Assembly: GCF_002332425.1 (NCBI RefSeq)
Contig: NZ_NRGS01000001.1
Span: forward strand, 1-64,000
Length of the DNA: 64,000 nucleotides
DNA from: Brachybacterium alimentarium
GTDB taxonomy: Bacteria > Actinomycetota > Actinomycetes > Actinomycetales > Dermabacteraceae
Reading direction: 5' to 3'
A program made the position numbers and the translations under genes. Shown here piece by piece: positions 16,600-25,934 of the stretch. The number at the start of each line of letters is the position of its first letter. Position 1 is the first letter of the stretch. Under the pieces are notes generated by a model. The model was not told the origin of the DNA and ran no database searches. It saw only the letters and a program-made list of their open reading frames with translations.

Positions 16600-17990
16600 G
16601 CGGTGGCCTCCTGCACGTTCTCGGGGCCGACGATGTCGGTGACGGTGGCGTCATAGGCGGCTGCGGCGGCCTCGGGCGTGGATCCCGTCATGACGGCTTC
16701 CATCGCCTCCTGGAGCGCCGAGGAGACCTCCGGATAGGCCGGCAGCGCAGGGCGGTAGTAGGCGCTCTCGAGCAGGTCGGTGAAGTACTCGACCGCCGGC
16801 GAATAGCTCGCGTACTCCTCGCGTTCGGCGACATCAGCACGCACCGTGATGTGGTTGTCCGCGATCGCGTACTTCACGAGGGTCTCGGTGGAGACCAGCT
16901 TCTGGAGGAAGCCGAAGGCGACCTCGCGATCGGTGACGTGCTTCGGGATGGACAGGCCCCAGCCGCCTGCGAGGGTCACCGTCCCGGTGCCGCCGCCGTC
17001 CTGGGTGGGCATGTCCGCCAGACCGATCACGTCGGACCATTCCGGCCACGGCGTCGGGGCGGTCTCGGTCCAGTTCTGGGAGATCCAGGACCCGTCGATG
17101 AGCATCCCGAGCTTGCCGTCCGGGAGCAGCGAGGAGTAGATGGTCTCGGAGATGTTGGGATCCAGGTGCTGGCCGAGCGAGCCCGTGAGGTCCTCGTCGA
17201 ACAGCGTCTTGAGGAATGCCAGCGAATCCACGAAGCCCTGACTGCCGAGGACCCACTTCTCCGCCTCGCCGTCGTAGAGGCCGGTGCCGTCGCCGGTGCC
17301 GTACATGAACATCTCGAAGCCCTGCATGGACGCCTTCTCGCCCTGCGGGGTGCCGGCGAACATGAAGAAGGGGATCGCCTCGCTGTCGGAGTCGCGGATC
17401 GCGCGCGCCGCCTCGAGGATGTCGTCCCAGCTGCCGGGCTGCCAGTCCTCGGGCAGGCCCGCCTCGGCGAACACCTCGCGGTGGAACCACAGCGCGCGGG
17501 TGTCGGTGGTGATCGGCACCCCGTAGATCTCGCCGTCCTCCCCCGTGACGGCGTCCTTCGAGGCGTCGGCGATGTCGTCCCAGTTCTCCAGGCCCTCGAC
17601 CAGGTCGGTGATCGGCTGCAGATAGCCGGCGCCCACGTCGGAGAGCAGGATGAACGAGTCCTCGTAGACCAGATCGGGGCTGGTGCGCGGGGAGCTCATG
17701 AGGAGCTCGTTCTTGGTGAAGTAGTCGTTCTCCGCCGCCACGATCGGGACCAGTTCGACGACCAGATCAGGGTTCTCCGCGGAGAACTCCTCGGCGGCTG
17801 CGGAGATCCACTCCTCCTTGATCGTGCCGGAGCCGAACTGCTGGAAGGCGATCCGGATCAGGTTCGGATCCCGCGAGTTCCCGGAGCATCCGGCGAGAGC
17901 GGCCAGAGGGAGCACCGCTGCGACGCCGGCGGTGTAGCGCAGGAAGGTGCGGCGGCCGGTGGGCAGCCGGTGGGGTGGTCGGTGGGCCAC
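16596..17990 (-). CDS. Sugar-binding lipoprotein of ABC importer (Tat-type signal)
   Basis: Extracellular solute-binding protein family 1, 464 aa, anchored to the outer face of the membrane. The signal peptide has a twin-arginine stretch 'GRRTFLRY', a hydrophobic core and the lipobox 'LAGC', so Tat export followed by lipidation is likely. The body has typical CUT1 features ('YGVPITTDTRALWFHREVF', 'LIDGSWIS'). I chose the GTG at 17990 because GGAGG stands six bases upstream and it gives a compact signal peptide; the longer frame starting at 18050 adds 20 acidic residues. First gene of the importer operon. The ligand is not predictable, though oligosaccharides are usual. Confidence 0.88.
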   Translation of the reverse strand: MAHRPPHRLPTGRRTFLRYTAGVAAVLPLAALAGCSGNSRDPNLIRIAFQQFGSGTIKEEWISAAAEEFSAENPDLVVELVPIVAAENDYFTKNELLMSSPRTSPDLVYEDSFILLSDVGAGYLQPITDLVEGLENWDDIADASKDAVTGEDGEIYGVPITTDTRALWFHREVFAEAGLPEDWQPGSWDDILEAARAIRDSDSEAIPFFMFAGTPQGEKASMQGFEMFMYGTGDGTGLYDGEAEKWVLGSQGFVDSLAFLKTLFDEDLTGSLGQHLDPNISETIYSSLLPDGKLGMLIDGSWISQNWTETAPTPWPEWSDVIGLADMPTQDGGGTGTVTLAGGWGLSIPKHVTDREVAFGFLQKLVSTETLVKYAIADNHITVRADVAEREEYASYSPAVEYFTDLLESAYYRPALPAYPEVSSALQEAMEAVMTGSTPEAAAAAYDATVTDIVGPENVQEATA

Positions 17991-18024
17991 GAAGACCTCC
18001 TCGTCGACGTCGTTCACGCGCTTG

Positions 18025-18052
18025 AGCCTAACCGGTGCGAGGCGGATCACAA
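18025..18052 (-). promoter_or_regulatory. Candidate promoter of the sugar importer operon
   Basis: On the minus strand, TTGTGA (18047-18052) and TAGGCT (18025-18030) are 16 bases apart, about 35 bases upstream of the chosen GTG. The match is moderate. I see no clear LacI-type palindrome beside it. Confidence 0.35.
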
Positions 18053-18081
18053 ATCATCGGCTCGGCGCGGCGACGTGCGGA

Positions 18082-18729
18082 TCAGGGCCGGACGCGCGCC
18101 CGTCCGACCCCCTGGGCGCGCTCGGCATCGGCATAGCGCATGCCGGCGGGCACCTGCGCGAGCTCGAACCAGCGCGCGGCCCGCGGGAGCAGGCGCACGT
18201 CGTGCCAGGGGATCTCGAAGCCCGGTGCCTGCCAGAGGGTCAGCGCGATGTCGGCGCGACGTCCCGCCGCGACGAGGGTGAGGCGTCGCAGGCGCGAGAA
18301 CGGATGCGGCTCGGCCCGGGCGACGTCCGGGATGGCGACCACTCCGCCGAGGTCCAGCGGCCACACGGTCTCCCCCCAGTGCAGCTGCGCCGCGTCGGCG
18401 GTGCCGACGATGACCGCGGGCGGGCGCAGGTCCCCTGCACCGACGGTGGCCGGCGGGAGGGCGGTGCCTCGGGCGAGGGCGTCGTGGCGCACCCAGGCGC
18501 CGGGCAGCACGATCCGCCCGGCCACTTCGACGTCGATCAGCAGGGAGTCCGCGAAGGGCTGCAGCGGTCTGCTGAGCCGGCCGGCCCGTGCCATGTCCCG
18601 ACGAGGGGCGGCGAGGACACGCATCACTGCCATGTCGCCCTCGCGGTCGGACAGCGGGAACGCGGCACGGGTGCCGGGCAGCGGATCGACGGTGCCGTCG
18701 CGACGGCGCAGCGGTGCCTCGGGGCTCAT
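18082..18729 (-). CDS. Conserved-looking protein of unknown function (215 aa)
   Basis: I do not recognise this protein. It is soluble, with no signal peptide and no membrane segment. It is rich in Arg, Ala and Pro, with aromatic stretches such as 'AAQLHWGETVWPLDL' and 'APGFEIPWHDVRLLP'. Its ATG at 18729 overlaps the stop of the Nudix gene (ATGA), so the two are made together, which is the main evidence that it is real. A link to the Nudix substrate or to nucleotide housekeeping is possible but not supported by any motif. Confidence 0.65.
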   Translation of the reverse strand: MSPEAPLRRRDGTVDPLPGTRAAFPLSDREGDMAVMRVLAAPRRDMARAGRLSRPLQPFADSLLIDVEVAGRIVLPGAWVRHDALARGTALPPATVGAGDLRPPAVIVGTADAAQLHWGETVWPLDLGGVVAIPDVARAEPHPFSRLRRLTLVAAGRRADIALTLWQAPGFEIPWHDVRLLPRAARWFELAQVPAGMRYADAERAQGVGRARVRP

Positions 18730-19199
18730 CGACGGAACCGTGCTTCGGGGCGATCGGCCAGGACGATCTGCAGCTGCGCCAGGAACCGATCGTTCATCGG
18801 CGGCGGGTCCTCGAGCGGGAACCAGCGGGCCTCGGTGTTCTCCCCGTCGGCCGGATACGGCTCGCCGCCGGTGTGCTCGCACACGAAGCACAGGTCCAGG
18901 AACTGGGCGTGGTCGCCGTTGGGGAAGGTGAGGGGCGGATGCGTGCGCACGTCGACGAGCCGCAGCGGAGCGCAGTCCACGCCTGCTTCCTCGGCGACCT
19001 CGCGGACGGCCGCCGAGGCGGGCTCCTCCCCGGGATCGATGATGCCGGTGACCGGGGTCCACGCCCCGGTGTCGGCGCGGCGCACCGCGAGCATGTGCTG
19101 CCTGTCCGCATCCAGCACGAAGGCGGTCACACCGGGCATCCAGAGCAGGTCATGACCGACGTGCTCGCGCAGGGCGAGCACGAAGTCCGGGGTGGGCAT
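18726..19199 (-). CDS. Nudix hydrolase
   Basis: A 157-aa Nudix-family pyrophosphohydrolase, cleaving a nucleoside diphosphate linked to another group. The Nudix box is complete: it starts with Gly in 'GIIDPGEEP' and ends 'REVAEEAGVD', with the metal-binding Glu residues. 'AFVLDADRQHMLAVRRADTGAWTPVTG' style residues before it are those of the MutT-like/ADP-ribose pyrophosphatase groups. The ATG at 19199 has GAGGAG four bases upstream. The exact substrate cannot be named. Its stop overlaps the start of an unknown gene, so they share an operon. Confidence 0.9.
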   Translation of the reverse strand: MPTPDFVLALREHVGHDLLWMPGVTAFVLDADRQHMLAVRRADTGAWTPVTGIIDPGEEPASAAVREVAEEAGVDCAPLRLVDVRTHPPLTFPNGDHAQFLDLCFVCEHTGGEPYPADGENTEARWFPLEDPPPMNDRFLAQLQIVLADRPEARFRR

Positions 19200-19238
19200 A
19201 CGACTCCTCGGGGGCTCTCTCAGGGACTCGACGAACGG

Positions 19239-19529
19239 TCAGGTGCCGACGACGAACGGGAGGGCGACCGCGCCGAACATCAGCAGCGACACCAGCAGCC
19301 AGCCGACGATGAAGAGCACGCCGATCCCCAGGAGCACCCAGAAGATCAGCCAGCCGATATTGGTCATCTGCCGCGCGGAGCGCGAGTCGCTGTCCAGCTG
19401 GACGAGGGCGATGATGCCGAAGACCGACGGGATCATCGCCCCGCACAGGAATCCGACGACGATCAACATGATGGCGCTGGTCTGGAGCGACCCGCGGTCG
19501 ACGGTGTGTTCCGGATCCTGGACGGGCAT
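19239..19529 (-). CDS. Small membrane protein (DUF4190-like)
   Basis: A 96-aa integral membrane protein with two long hydrophobic stretches (about 18-45 and 58-93) joined by a polar turn 'DSDSRSARQMTN'. The layout resembles DUF4190-type small membrane proteins common in actinobacteria, in which a Gly/Pro-rich first helix carries 'GIIALVQL' and a basic loop follows. Start ATG has GAGGAG four bases upstream. It lies between the Nudix gene and cmk-der on the same strand. Function is unknown. Confidence 0.7.
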   Translation of the reverse strand: MPVQDPEHTVDRGSLQTSAIMLIVVGFLCGAMIPSVFGIIALVQLDSDSRSARQMTNIGWLIFWVLLGIGVLFIVGWLLVSLLMFGAVALPFVVGT

Positions 19530-19616
19530 CGTGCTCCTCGTGGCGGGGACGGCGGGAGGGCTGGAAAGCTGGAGCGGTGGGGAGAGCTGGAGCAGTTGGA
19601 GCGGCTGGGGGCCTGG

Positions 19617-21878
19617 TCAGTCGCGGCGCTTCTCGCGGATGCGCACGCCGATGACGATCGGCGAACCGGTGAAGTCGAAGTCCTCGCGCAGGCGACGCTC
19701 GATGAACCGACGGTAGCCGTGCTCGAGGAAACCGCTGGCGAAGATCACGAAGCGGGGCGGACGCGTGCGCGCCTGCGTCGCGAACAGGATGCGGGACTGC
19801 TTGCCGCCGCGCAGCGGGTGCGGGTGCGCGGCCACCAGCGTCCCGAGGAAGGCGTTGAGGCGGCCGGTGGGGATGCGGACGTCCCAGGACTTCAGCGAGC
19901 GCTCGATCGCCGGGACCAGCTTCTCCGCGTGGCGACCGGTCTGGGCGGAGATGTTCACCCGCGGTGCCCAGGCGACGTGGGCGAGATCGCGCTCGATCTC
20001 GCGCTCGAGCTGCTTGTGGCGCTCCTCGTCGATCAGGTCCCACTTGTTGAAGGCGAGCACCAGCGCACGGCCGGACTCGAGCACCATGTCGATGATCTTG
20101 AGGTCCTGCGTGGAGATGGGCTCCGAGGCCTCCAGCAGCACCACGGCGACCTCGGCGCGGTCCAGCGCGGCCCGGGTGCGCAGCGAGGCGTAGTAGTCGG
20201 CGCCCTGCGACTGCAGCACGCGCCGGCGGATGCCGGCGGTGTCGACGAAGGTCCAGTCCTTGCCACCGAGGGTGATGCGCTCATCGACGGGGTCGCGGGT
20301 GGTGCCCGCCTCGTCGTCGACCACGACGCGGTTCTCCCGTGCGAGACGGTTCAGCAGCGAGGACTTCCCGACGTTCGGCCGTCCGAGCAGCGCGACACGA
20401 CGCGGCCCGTGGTCGACGGCGGCGCCGCGCCCTTCCTCGGGCATCACGGCGACCATGGCGTCGAGCATGTCCCCCGAACCACGGCCGTGGAGCGCGGAGA
20501 CCGGGAAGGGCTCGCCGAGCCCGAGGTTCCACAGCGCGGCGGCCTCGAGCTCGCCGCGGGGATCGTCGACCTTGTTGGCGACCAGCACGACGGGGCACTT
20601 CGCCTTGCGCAGCACCTTCAGCAGCTGCTCGTCGGTGGTGGTGATCCCGACGTTCGCGTCGACGATGAACAGGACGACGTCCGCCAGGGAGATCGCGACC
20701 TCGGCCTGCTCGGCGACGCGATAGGACATGCCCTGGACGCGATCCTCCCAGCCGCCGGTGTCGACCAGCCAGAAGTCCGTGCCGGTCCACTCGGCCTCGT
20801 AGAAGACGCGGTCGCGGGTCACCCCGGGACGGTCCTCGACGACGGCCTCGCGGCGGCCGAGGATGCGGTTGACCAGGGTGGACTTGCCGACGTTCGGACG
20901 ACCGACCACCGCGACCACCGGGAGGTTGCGCTGTTCGGTGGGCCGGGGACCCTCGCCCTCCTCGCCCAGGAGCAGCTCCATGTCCTCGTCGTCGAGGGCG
21001 TAGTCGCTCAGCCCGGCGCGCAGCGCGGTCTCCACGTCCTCGTCCGACGGGCCGTCGGCGTCCCGCTGGCCGGGTGCCCCGACGGCGCCTGCCGACGGGG
21101 TGCGGACGACGGGCTCCGGGGCGCCGTGCTGCTCCTCCTCCTGGGCCGACTCCGCCTCGGCGACCAGCATCAGCACCTGCTCGACCACGTCGTCGATGCC
21201 GAGGCCGGTGGTGTCCAGGTCGTGCACGCCTTCCGCGGCGGTGAGGAACTGGGAGACCTCGGAGTCGTCGCGGTCGCGGCGCAGCACCTGATCGGCCATC
21301 TGGGCACGGGTCTCCTCGGTGTCCTCGAGCTGCAGCTCGGAGGCGCGGCGCCGCATGCGCTCCTCGTCGGACGCGGTGAGCAGGATGCGCACGTGGGCGT
21401 CGGGCGCGACGACCGTGGTGATGTCCCGTCCCTCGGCGACGCAGAAGCCGCGCTCGGCGGCGGTGCGGAACAGCACCTCGCGCTGACGGCGCTGCAGGAT
21501 GGGGCGCACGAGGGTGTTGGTGGCCACTGTGCTGACCTGCTGGGAGATCCGCGGTTCGCGGATGGCGGCGGTGATGTCCGTACCGCCGACAGCGACGGTC
21601 GCCCCCGCGGGATCGGTGCCCAGGTCCAGGTCGAGGGACTCGGCGACCGCGGCGACGGCCTCACGGTCGGAGAGGTCGACCCCCTGGTCCAGGCAGAACC
21701 AGGCGATCGCCCGGTACATGGCGCCGGTGTCGAGCATCCCGCCGTCCAGGGCGTCGGCGACGAGGCGGGAAACGGTCGACTTGCCCGATCCGGCAGGACC
21801 GTCGATCGCGATGGTGATGCCGGACTCGGAGCCGGGCATCGCGAGGGCAGAGGGATCGTGCGGCGCGCTGGTGTGCAT
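19617..21878 (-). CDS. cmk-der: Bifunctional cytidylate kinase / GTPase Der fusion
   Basis: A 753-aa fusion. Residues about 20-240 are cytidylate kinase (phosphorylates CMP and dCMP), with P-loop 'GPAGSGKST' at 27-35 and 'GRDITTVV'. After an acidic linker (about 240-318) comes Der (EngA), a double GTPase that helps assemble the 50S subunit. Its first G domain has its P-loop at 326-333 and NKVD at 435-438, its second has its P-loop at 499-506, and a KH-like domain ends the protein. In most bacteria these are two neighbouring genes; fused forms occur in several actinobacteria. The ATG at 21878 lacks a good Shine-Dalgarno; an ATG 13 codons later is an alternative. It lies 20 bases after tyrA. 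Confidence 0.95.
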   Translation of the reverse strand: MHTSAPHDPSALAMPGSESGITIAIDGPAGSGKSTVSRLVADALDGGMLDTGAMYRAIAWFCLDQGVDLSDREAVAAVAESLDLDLGTDPAGATVAVGGTDITAAIREPRISQQVSTVATNTLVRPILQRRQREVLFRTAAERGFCVAEGRDITTVVAPDAHVRILLTASDEERMRRRASELQLEDTEETRAQMADQVLRRDRDDSEVSQFLTAAEGVHDLDTTGLGIDDVVEQVLMLVAEAESAQEEEQHGAPEPVVRTPSAGAVGAPGQRDADGPSDEDVETALRAGLSDYALDDEDMELLLGEEGEGPRPTEQRNLPVVAVVGRPNVGKSTLVNRILGRREAVVEDRPGVTRDRVFYEAEWTGTDFWLVDTGGWEDRVQGMSYRVAEQAEVAISLADVVLFIVDANVGITTTDEQLLKVLRKAKCPVVLVANKVDDPRGELEAAALWNLGLGEPFPVSALHGRGSGDMLDAMVAVMPEEGRGAAVDHGPRRVALLGRPNVGKSSLLNRLARENRVVVDDEAGTTRDPVDERITLGGKDWTFVDTAGIRRRVLQSQGADYYASLRTRAALDRAEVAVVLLEASEPISTQDLKIIDMVLESGRALVLAFNKWDLIDEERHKQLEREIERDLAHVAWAPRVNISAQTGRHAEKLVPAIERSLKSWDVRIPTGRLNAFLGTLVAAHPHPLRGGKQSRILFATQARTRPPRFVIFASGFLEHGYRRFIERRLREDFDFTGSPIVIGVRIREKRRD

Positions 21879-21898
21879 CGTTCAAGGATACGGGGAGT

Positions 21899-23008
21899 TC
21901 ACGCCTCCGCGACGGTCCAGCCGCGTTCTCCGAGCGATCGGGTGAGCAGCTCCTCACGGGTGGCGTCCACGGCGACGTGCGCGAGCCCGACGGCACGGCC
22001 CAGTTCGTGCTCGAGACGGAGATCCTCGAGGTTGACCCCGATCTGCCCGATCTCGGTGAGCAGCCTCGCGAGCTCCCCTGGACGGTCCGGGACCAGGACG
22101 GTCAGCGTCGCGAACGCGTCGGTGCGGCCTCCGTGCTTGCCGGGGATCCGTCGCACCCCGCGGTTGCCGTCGGCGACCAGCGACGCGAGCGCCCTGCGCG
22201 ATCCGATCGACGGGTCCGGGGAGCCGCGCAGCGACTCCAGCGCCCCGATCACCCCGTCGAGCCGATCGCGCACCTCGCCGAGCACCCCGGCGACCGAGGC
22301 GGCGTTGGCGCCGAGGATCTCCACCCATAGCCGTGGGTCGGAGTCGGCGATGCGTGTGGTGTCGCGCAGACCCTGCCCGGAGAGGCCGAGGGCCGTCTCG
22401 GTGGGTGCGAGCAGAGTGCTCGCGAGCAGGCTCGACATCACCTGCGGGACGTGGGAGACCTGGGCGACCGCGGTGTCGTGCGCGGCGGCGTCCATCGTGA
22501 CCGGCACGGAGCCGATCTCGGTGGCGACGGCCTTGAGCGCGGTCACCGCCTCGGCCCGGGAGCCCTGGTGCGGCACGATCACGAAAGGACGTCCCTGGAA
22601 GAGGTCCCCGCGGGCGGCGATCACGCCCGAGACCTCACGGCCCGCCATGGGATGGGCGCCGATGTACCGGGGAAGGTCCTCCCCGCGGGCGAGTGCGCGC
22701 ACCCCTTCGAGCACCGTGGTCTTCACGCTCGCGACGTCCGCGACGACGGCCTGCGGCCAGGCGCGCAGCGCCCGGTCGATGACCTGTGCGGCCACGTCCG
22801 GCGGTGCGGCCACCAGGACGAGCTGCGGGTCCGGGTCCTCGGGCGAGGGCAGCGAGCCCACGCCGAGCTCGACGGCGAGCGACCTGGTGCCCGGGGAGAT
22901 GTCCTCGACCTGCACGGCGGCACCGGAGCTGCTCAGCGCCATCCCCAGCGAGCCGCCGATCAGGCCGGTGCCGATGATCCGCACCGGCGAGGGCACGAGA
23001 GTCGTCAC
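21899..23008 (-). CDS. tyrA: Prephenate dehydrogenase
   Basis: TyrA, 369 aa, oxidatively decarboxylates prephenate to 4-hydroxyphenylpyruvate in tyrosine synthesis. The N-terminal Rossmann domain has 'IIGTGLIGGSLGMAL'. The catalytic domain has the substrate His in 'IGAHPMAGRE' and in 'VSHVPQVMSS'. A C-terminal ACT domain (about 300-369, 'TLTVLVPDRPGELARLLTEIG') suggests feedback control by tyrosine. The GTG start overlaps the rluB stop (GTGA). A biosynthetic enzyme between rluB and cmk is a common arrangement in Micrococcales. Confidence 0.93.
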   Translation of the reverse strand: MTTLVPSPVRIIGTGLIGGSLGMALSSSGAAVQVEDISPGTRSLAVELGVGSLPSPEDPDPQLVLVAAPPDVAAQVIDRALRAWPQAVVADVASVKTTVLEGVRALARGEDLPRYIGAHPMAGREVSGVIAARGDLFQGRPFVIVPHQGSRAEAVTALKAVATEIGSVPVTMDAAAHDTAVAQVSHVPQVMSSLLASTLLAPTETALGLSGQGLRDTTRIADSDPRLWVEILGANAASVAGVLGEVRDRLDGVIGALESLRGSPDPSIGSRRALASLVADGNRGVRRIPGKHGGRTDAFATLTVLVPDRPGELARLLTEIGQIGVNLEDLRLEHELGRAVGLAHVAVDATREELLTRSLGERGWTVAEA

Positions 23009-23883
23009 AGACCCACCTCGGCCATCAGCGTGCCCAGCTCGCGGCCGGTCAGCTCGCGGGTCTCCCCCTCGTCGAGGTCCCCGAGCACCACCGGACCGAT
23101 CCGGGTGCGCACGAGGGCGGTGAGCTCGAAGCCCTGGGAGGCGAACATGCGGCGCACGATCCGATTGCGGCCCTCGTGCAGGGTGATCTCGACGACGGCC
23201 TCACGACCGTTCTGCGCGAGCACCCGGGCGCTGTCGGCGCGTGCGGCGCCGTCGTCGAGCTCCACTCCGTCCCGGAGGGTCTTCACCAGGCCCCGGGGCG
23301 GGCCGCCCGGGGCGTCGAAGCGGCACACGTACGTCTTGTCGACCTCGAAGCTCGGATGGGTGAGCCGGTGGGCGAGGTCCCCGTCATTGGTCAGCAGCAG
23401 CAGACCCTCGGTCTCGTAGTCGAGCCGGCCCACGTGGAAGAGGCGATGGGGGTAGCGCTCCGCGAACTCCGTGAGGTCGCGCCGCCCTTCCGGATCGCTC
23501 ATCGCGGAGACCACGTGGCGCGGTTTGTTGAGCACGACGGTGACCTTCGCGTCGTCCAGCTGGAGGCGCCGCCCGTCGACGTGGAGCACCTGGGTGGCGG
23601 TGTCCACGCGCACGCCCAGCTCCCGCACGGCGACGCCGTCGACCATCACCCGGCCGGTCGAGATCAGCGTCTCGCACGCGCGGCGGGAGCCGAAGCCGGC
23701 GCGGGCGAGCACCTTCTGGAGGCGCTCCCCCTCCGCACGGTGCAGATCCGGTCCCTCGCCGCCCCTGTCCGCAGGCGCGGGACGCTTCGTGCCCTCGCCG
23801 TCGCGCAGCTTCACGTTCCGGGGCGGCGTGAAGGCGCTGCGTCGTCGAGGTCCCCGGCCCTGGGGGCCCTTCGCGGCGGCCAT
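23005..23883 (-). CDS. rluB: 23S rRNA pseudouridine synthase
   Basis: RluB/RsuA-family pseudouridine synthase, 292 aa, expected to modify 23S rRNA in helix 89/90 during 50S assembly. A basic low-complexity N terminus (1-50) is followed by an S4 RNA-binding domain ('RLQKVLARAGFGSRRACE') and the catalytic domain, with the nucleophilic Asp in 'GRLDYETEGLLLLTNDG'. The start ATG overlaps the parA stop (TGATG). In related genomes scpA and scpB stand between parA and rluB; here they do not. Confidence 0.92.
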   Translation of the reverse strand: MAAAKGPQGRGPRRRSAFTPPRNVKLRDGEGTKRPAPADRGGEGPDLHRAEGERLQKVLARAGFGSRRACETLISTGRVMVDGVAVRELGVRVDTATQVLHVDGRRLQLDDAKVTVVLNKPRHVVSAMSDPEGRRDLTEFAERYPHRLFHVGRLDYETEGLLLLTNDGDLAHRLTHPSFEVDKTYVCRFDAPGGPPRGLVKTLRDGVELDDGAARADSARVLAQNGREAVVEITLHEGRNRIVRRMFASQGFELTALVRTRIGPVVLGDLDEGETRELTGRELGTLMAEVGL

Positions 23884-24755
23884 CAGGCCGCGGCGCCGCG
23901 AGCGATGAGCTCCCGGGCCAGCTGCCGATAGGAGTCGGCGCCCTTGGTGGAGGAGGCGAAGGAGATGATCGGCTCGGCCGCGACGGAGGCGTCGGGGAAC
24001 TTCACCGTGCGGTTGATCGTGGTGTGGAAGACCTTGTCGGGGAAGGCCCCGACAACGCGCTGGCACACCTCACGGGCATGCAGCGTGCGCGGATCGAACA
24101 TCGTGATGAGGATCCCGTCCATCTCCAGGCGCGGGTTGATGCGGTCCTGGACCTTCTCGATGGTCTCGACCAGCAGCGCCACACCGCGCAGTGCGAAGTA
24201 CTCGGCCTCCAGCGGGATGATCACGCCGTGGCTCGCCGCGAGCGCGTTGACCGTCAGCAGTCCCAGGGACGGCTGGCAGTCGATGATGATGACGTCGTAG
24301 TCGTCGACCACGGGACGCAGCACGCGGGCGAGCGCCATCTCGCGGGCGACCTCGTTGACGAGAGTGACCTCCGCGGCGGAGAGGTCGATGTTCGCCGGCA
24401 GCACGTCGAGGTCGTCGGTCGAGGTCGAGCGGATCACCTCGCGCACGTCGTGGTCCCGCTCCATGAGCAGGTTGTAGACGGTCACATCGAGGTCGTAGGG
24501 GTTCACCCCGGTGCCGGCGCTCAGTGCGCCCTGCGGGTCGAGGTCCACCAGCAGCACCTTGCGCCCGAGCTCGGCGAGAGCGGCTCCGAGGTTGATCACG
24601 CTGGTGGTCTTCCCGACCCCGCCCTTCTGGTTCACCATCGAGATGATGCGGGCCGGTCCGTGGCCGTCGAGCGGTGCTGGCTCCGGCAGCTCAGGCATCG
24701 GTCGACCAGTGGGTCCGAGGTCGATGTCCAGCTGCTGATTGGAGGTCGAGCTCAC
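23883..24755 (-). CDS. ParA/Soj-family ATPase
   Basis: A 290-aa ParA-type P-loop ATPase. The deviant Walker A is 'NQKGGVGKTTS', with 'LVDLDPQGALSAGTG' (A') and 'VIIIDCQPSLG' (Walker B) following. This is the second ParA-like protein of actinobacteria encoded next to scpA/scpB and rluB, not the one next to parB at the origin; it is thought to act in chromosome organisation. I chose the GTG at 24755 because AGGA lies seven bases upstream; earlier in-frame codons would add an arginine-rich leader. No parB gene is adjacent. It is coupled to rluB by a one-base stop/start overlap. Confidence 0.85.
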   Translation of the reverse strand: MSSTSNQQLDIDLGPTGRPMPELPEPAPLDGHGPARIISMVNQKGGVGKTTSVINLGAALAELGRKVLLVDLDPQGALSAGTGVNPYDLDVTVYNLLMERDHDVREVIRSTSTDDLDVLPANIDLSAAEVTLVNEVAREMALARVLRPVVDDYDVIIIDCQPSLGLLTVNALAASHGVIIPLEAEYFALRGVALLVETIEKVQDRINPRLEMDGILITMFDPRTLHAREVCQRVVGAFPDKVFHTTINRTVKFPDASVAAEPIISFASSTKGADSYRQLARELIARGAAA

Positions 24756-24928
24756 GTCGGTGTCCTGTCGTCGGCGTCGTAGGGCGGTGCGCGGGCGGGA
24801 GGAGCCGTCGTGCCTGCCGACGGGCTCCGGACCCAGCCCGGGAAGAGGCGGCTGCATGCAGTCGCCGGAAGATCGGCGACGACGACGCCCGCTGACGGGG
24901 TCGTGCGGGGTCGCCGTGCCGGACAAGT

Positions 24929-25927
24929 CTAAGCCCCTCGCCGCGCCCTGGGGTGGGCACCGGCATGGGTCTCCCGCAGCGAGTCCACCGTCACCTGCGT
25001 GTACAGCTGGGTGGTGGTCACCGATGCGTGCCCCAGGAGCTCCTGGACGCTGCGCACATCGGCGCCGCCGTGCAGCAGATGCGTCGCATAGGAATGACGC
25101 AGCGTGTGCGGGCTGATCGGGGTGGGCAGCTCCCCCAGCTCGGCATCCTCAGCAGCTCGCTGGACCACCTGCCAGGCGGCCTGCCGTGTGAGGCGGGTCC
25201 CGCGGGAGCCCAGGAAGATGGCCGCGGTGCCGGCGCCGTGAGCGGCCAGGGCGGGACGCCCGCGGGTGAGGTACGCGTCCAGGGCCTCGAGCGCGTAGCG
25301 TCCGACCGGCACGATCCGATGCTTGTCCCCCTTGCCGCGCAGGATCACGCAGCGCTGGTCGCGGTCCACGTCGTCGAGGTCCAGCCCGATGGCCTCGGAG
25401 ATGCGGGCTCCGATCCCGTAGAGGAGCTCGAGCAGGGCCCGGTCGCGCAGCGCCCTCTCGGCGGAGTCCCGCCCGGTGCCGGGGCTCCCGGCGGCCGTGA
25501 GCAGGGCTTCGACCTGGTCGATGGACAGCGGGTGCGGCAGCCGCGAGGGGATCGACGGCGTGGGGACCAGACGCGAGGGGTCCCCGGTGGTGGAGACCCG
25601 CTCGGCGTCGAGGAAGGAATGCAGGCCGCGCACGGCGGCGAGGGCCCGGGCGACCGATGAGGCCGACAGCGCACTGCCCCCGTCGCTCCCGGTGCGCAGC
25701 GTCTGCACCCAGTCCGTGAGCCGCTGCGGATCCACGTCGGCGGGGTCCACGTCCTCCCGGGCCAGTTCGGCGAGATATCGCTCGAGGTCGCGACGGTAGG
25801 CCGACAGCGTGTTCTGCGAGAGCCCGCGCTCGATGCGCAGATGGCTCAGGTACTGCTCGAGGATCCGGGTGTCCCCCGGGCGCAGCGTCTGCTCCCCGGA
25901 GGACGACGGACCGCTGCTGGGGGTCAC
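24929..25927 (-). CDS. xerD: Site-specific tyrosine recombinase XerD
   Basis: A 332-aa tyrosine recombinase, expected to resolve chromosome dimers at dif with XerC. The N-terminal SAM-like DNA-binding domain (about 20-115) is followed by the catalytic domain with all key residues: Arg175 ('GARISEA'), Lys199 ('RGKGDKHR'), His274 and Arg277 ('HTLRHSY'), His300 ('[11 protein letters not shown]') and the nucleophile Tyr309. Position next to parA, rluB and cmk matches the chromosomal xerD of other actinobacteria, so this is housekeeping and not a phage integrase. GTG start; it lies 7 bases after ctaB. Confidence 0.92.
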   Translation of the reverse strand: MTPSSGPSSSGEQTLRPGDTRILEQYLSHLRIERGLSQNTLSAYRRDLERYLAELAREDVDPADVDPQRLTDWVQTLRTGSDGGSALSASSVARALAAVRGLHSFLDAERVSTTGDPSRLVPTPSIPSRLPHPLSIDQVEALLTAAGSPGTGRDSAERALRDRALLELLYGIGARISEAIGLDLDDVDRDQRCVILRGKGDKHRIVPVGRYALEALDAYLTRGRPALAAHGAGTAAIFLGSRGTRLTRQAAWQVVQRAAEDAELGELPTPISPHTLRHSYATHLLHGGADVRSVQELLGHASVTTTQLYTQVTVDSLRETHAGAHPRARRGA

Positions 25928-25934
25928 CTCGAGA

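Noticed and set aside
18588-23123. A plus-strand open frame of about 1500 codons
   Set aside because: It lies antisense to the Nudix, cmk-der, tyrA and nearby genes, and its translation is low-complexity Arg/Gly/Asp-rich. High third-position GC in the real genes leaves the opposite frame free of stops.
23883-24755. ParA as a plasmid partition gene or sign of the origin
   Set aside because: There is no parB, parS cluster, dnaA or gidB nearby. The place next to rluB marks the second, non-origin ParA-like gene of actinobacteria.
24929-25927. XerD gene as a phage or island integrase
   Set aside because: Its neighbours (ctaB, parA, rluB, tyrA, cmk-der) are the normal chromosomal ones, there is no attachment site or tRNA beside it, and its composition matches them.
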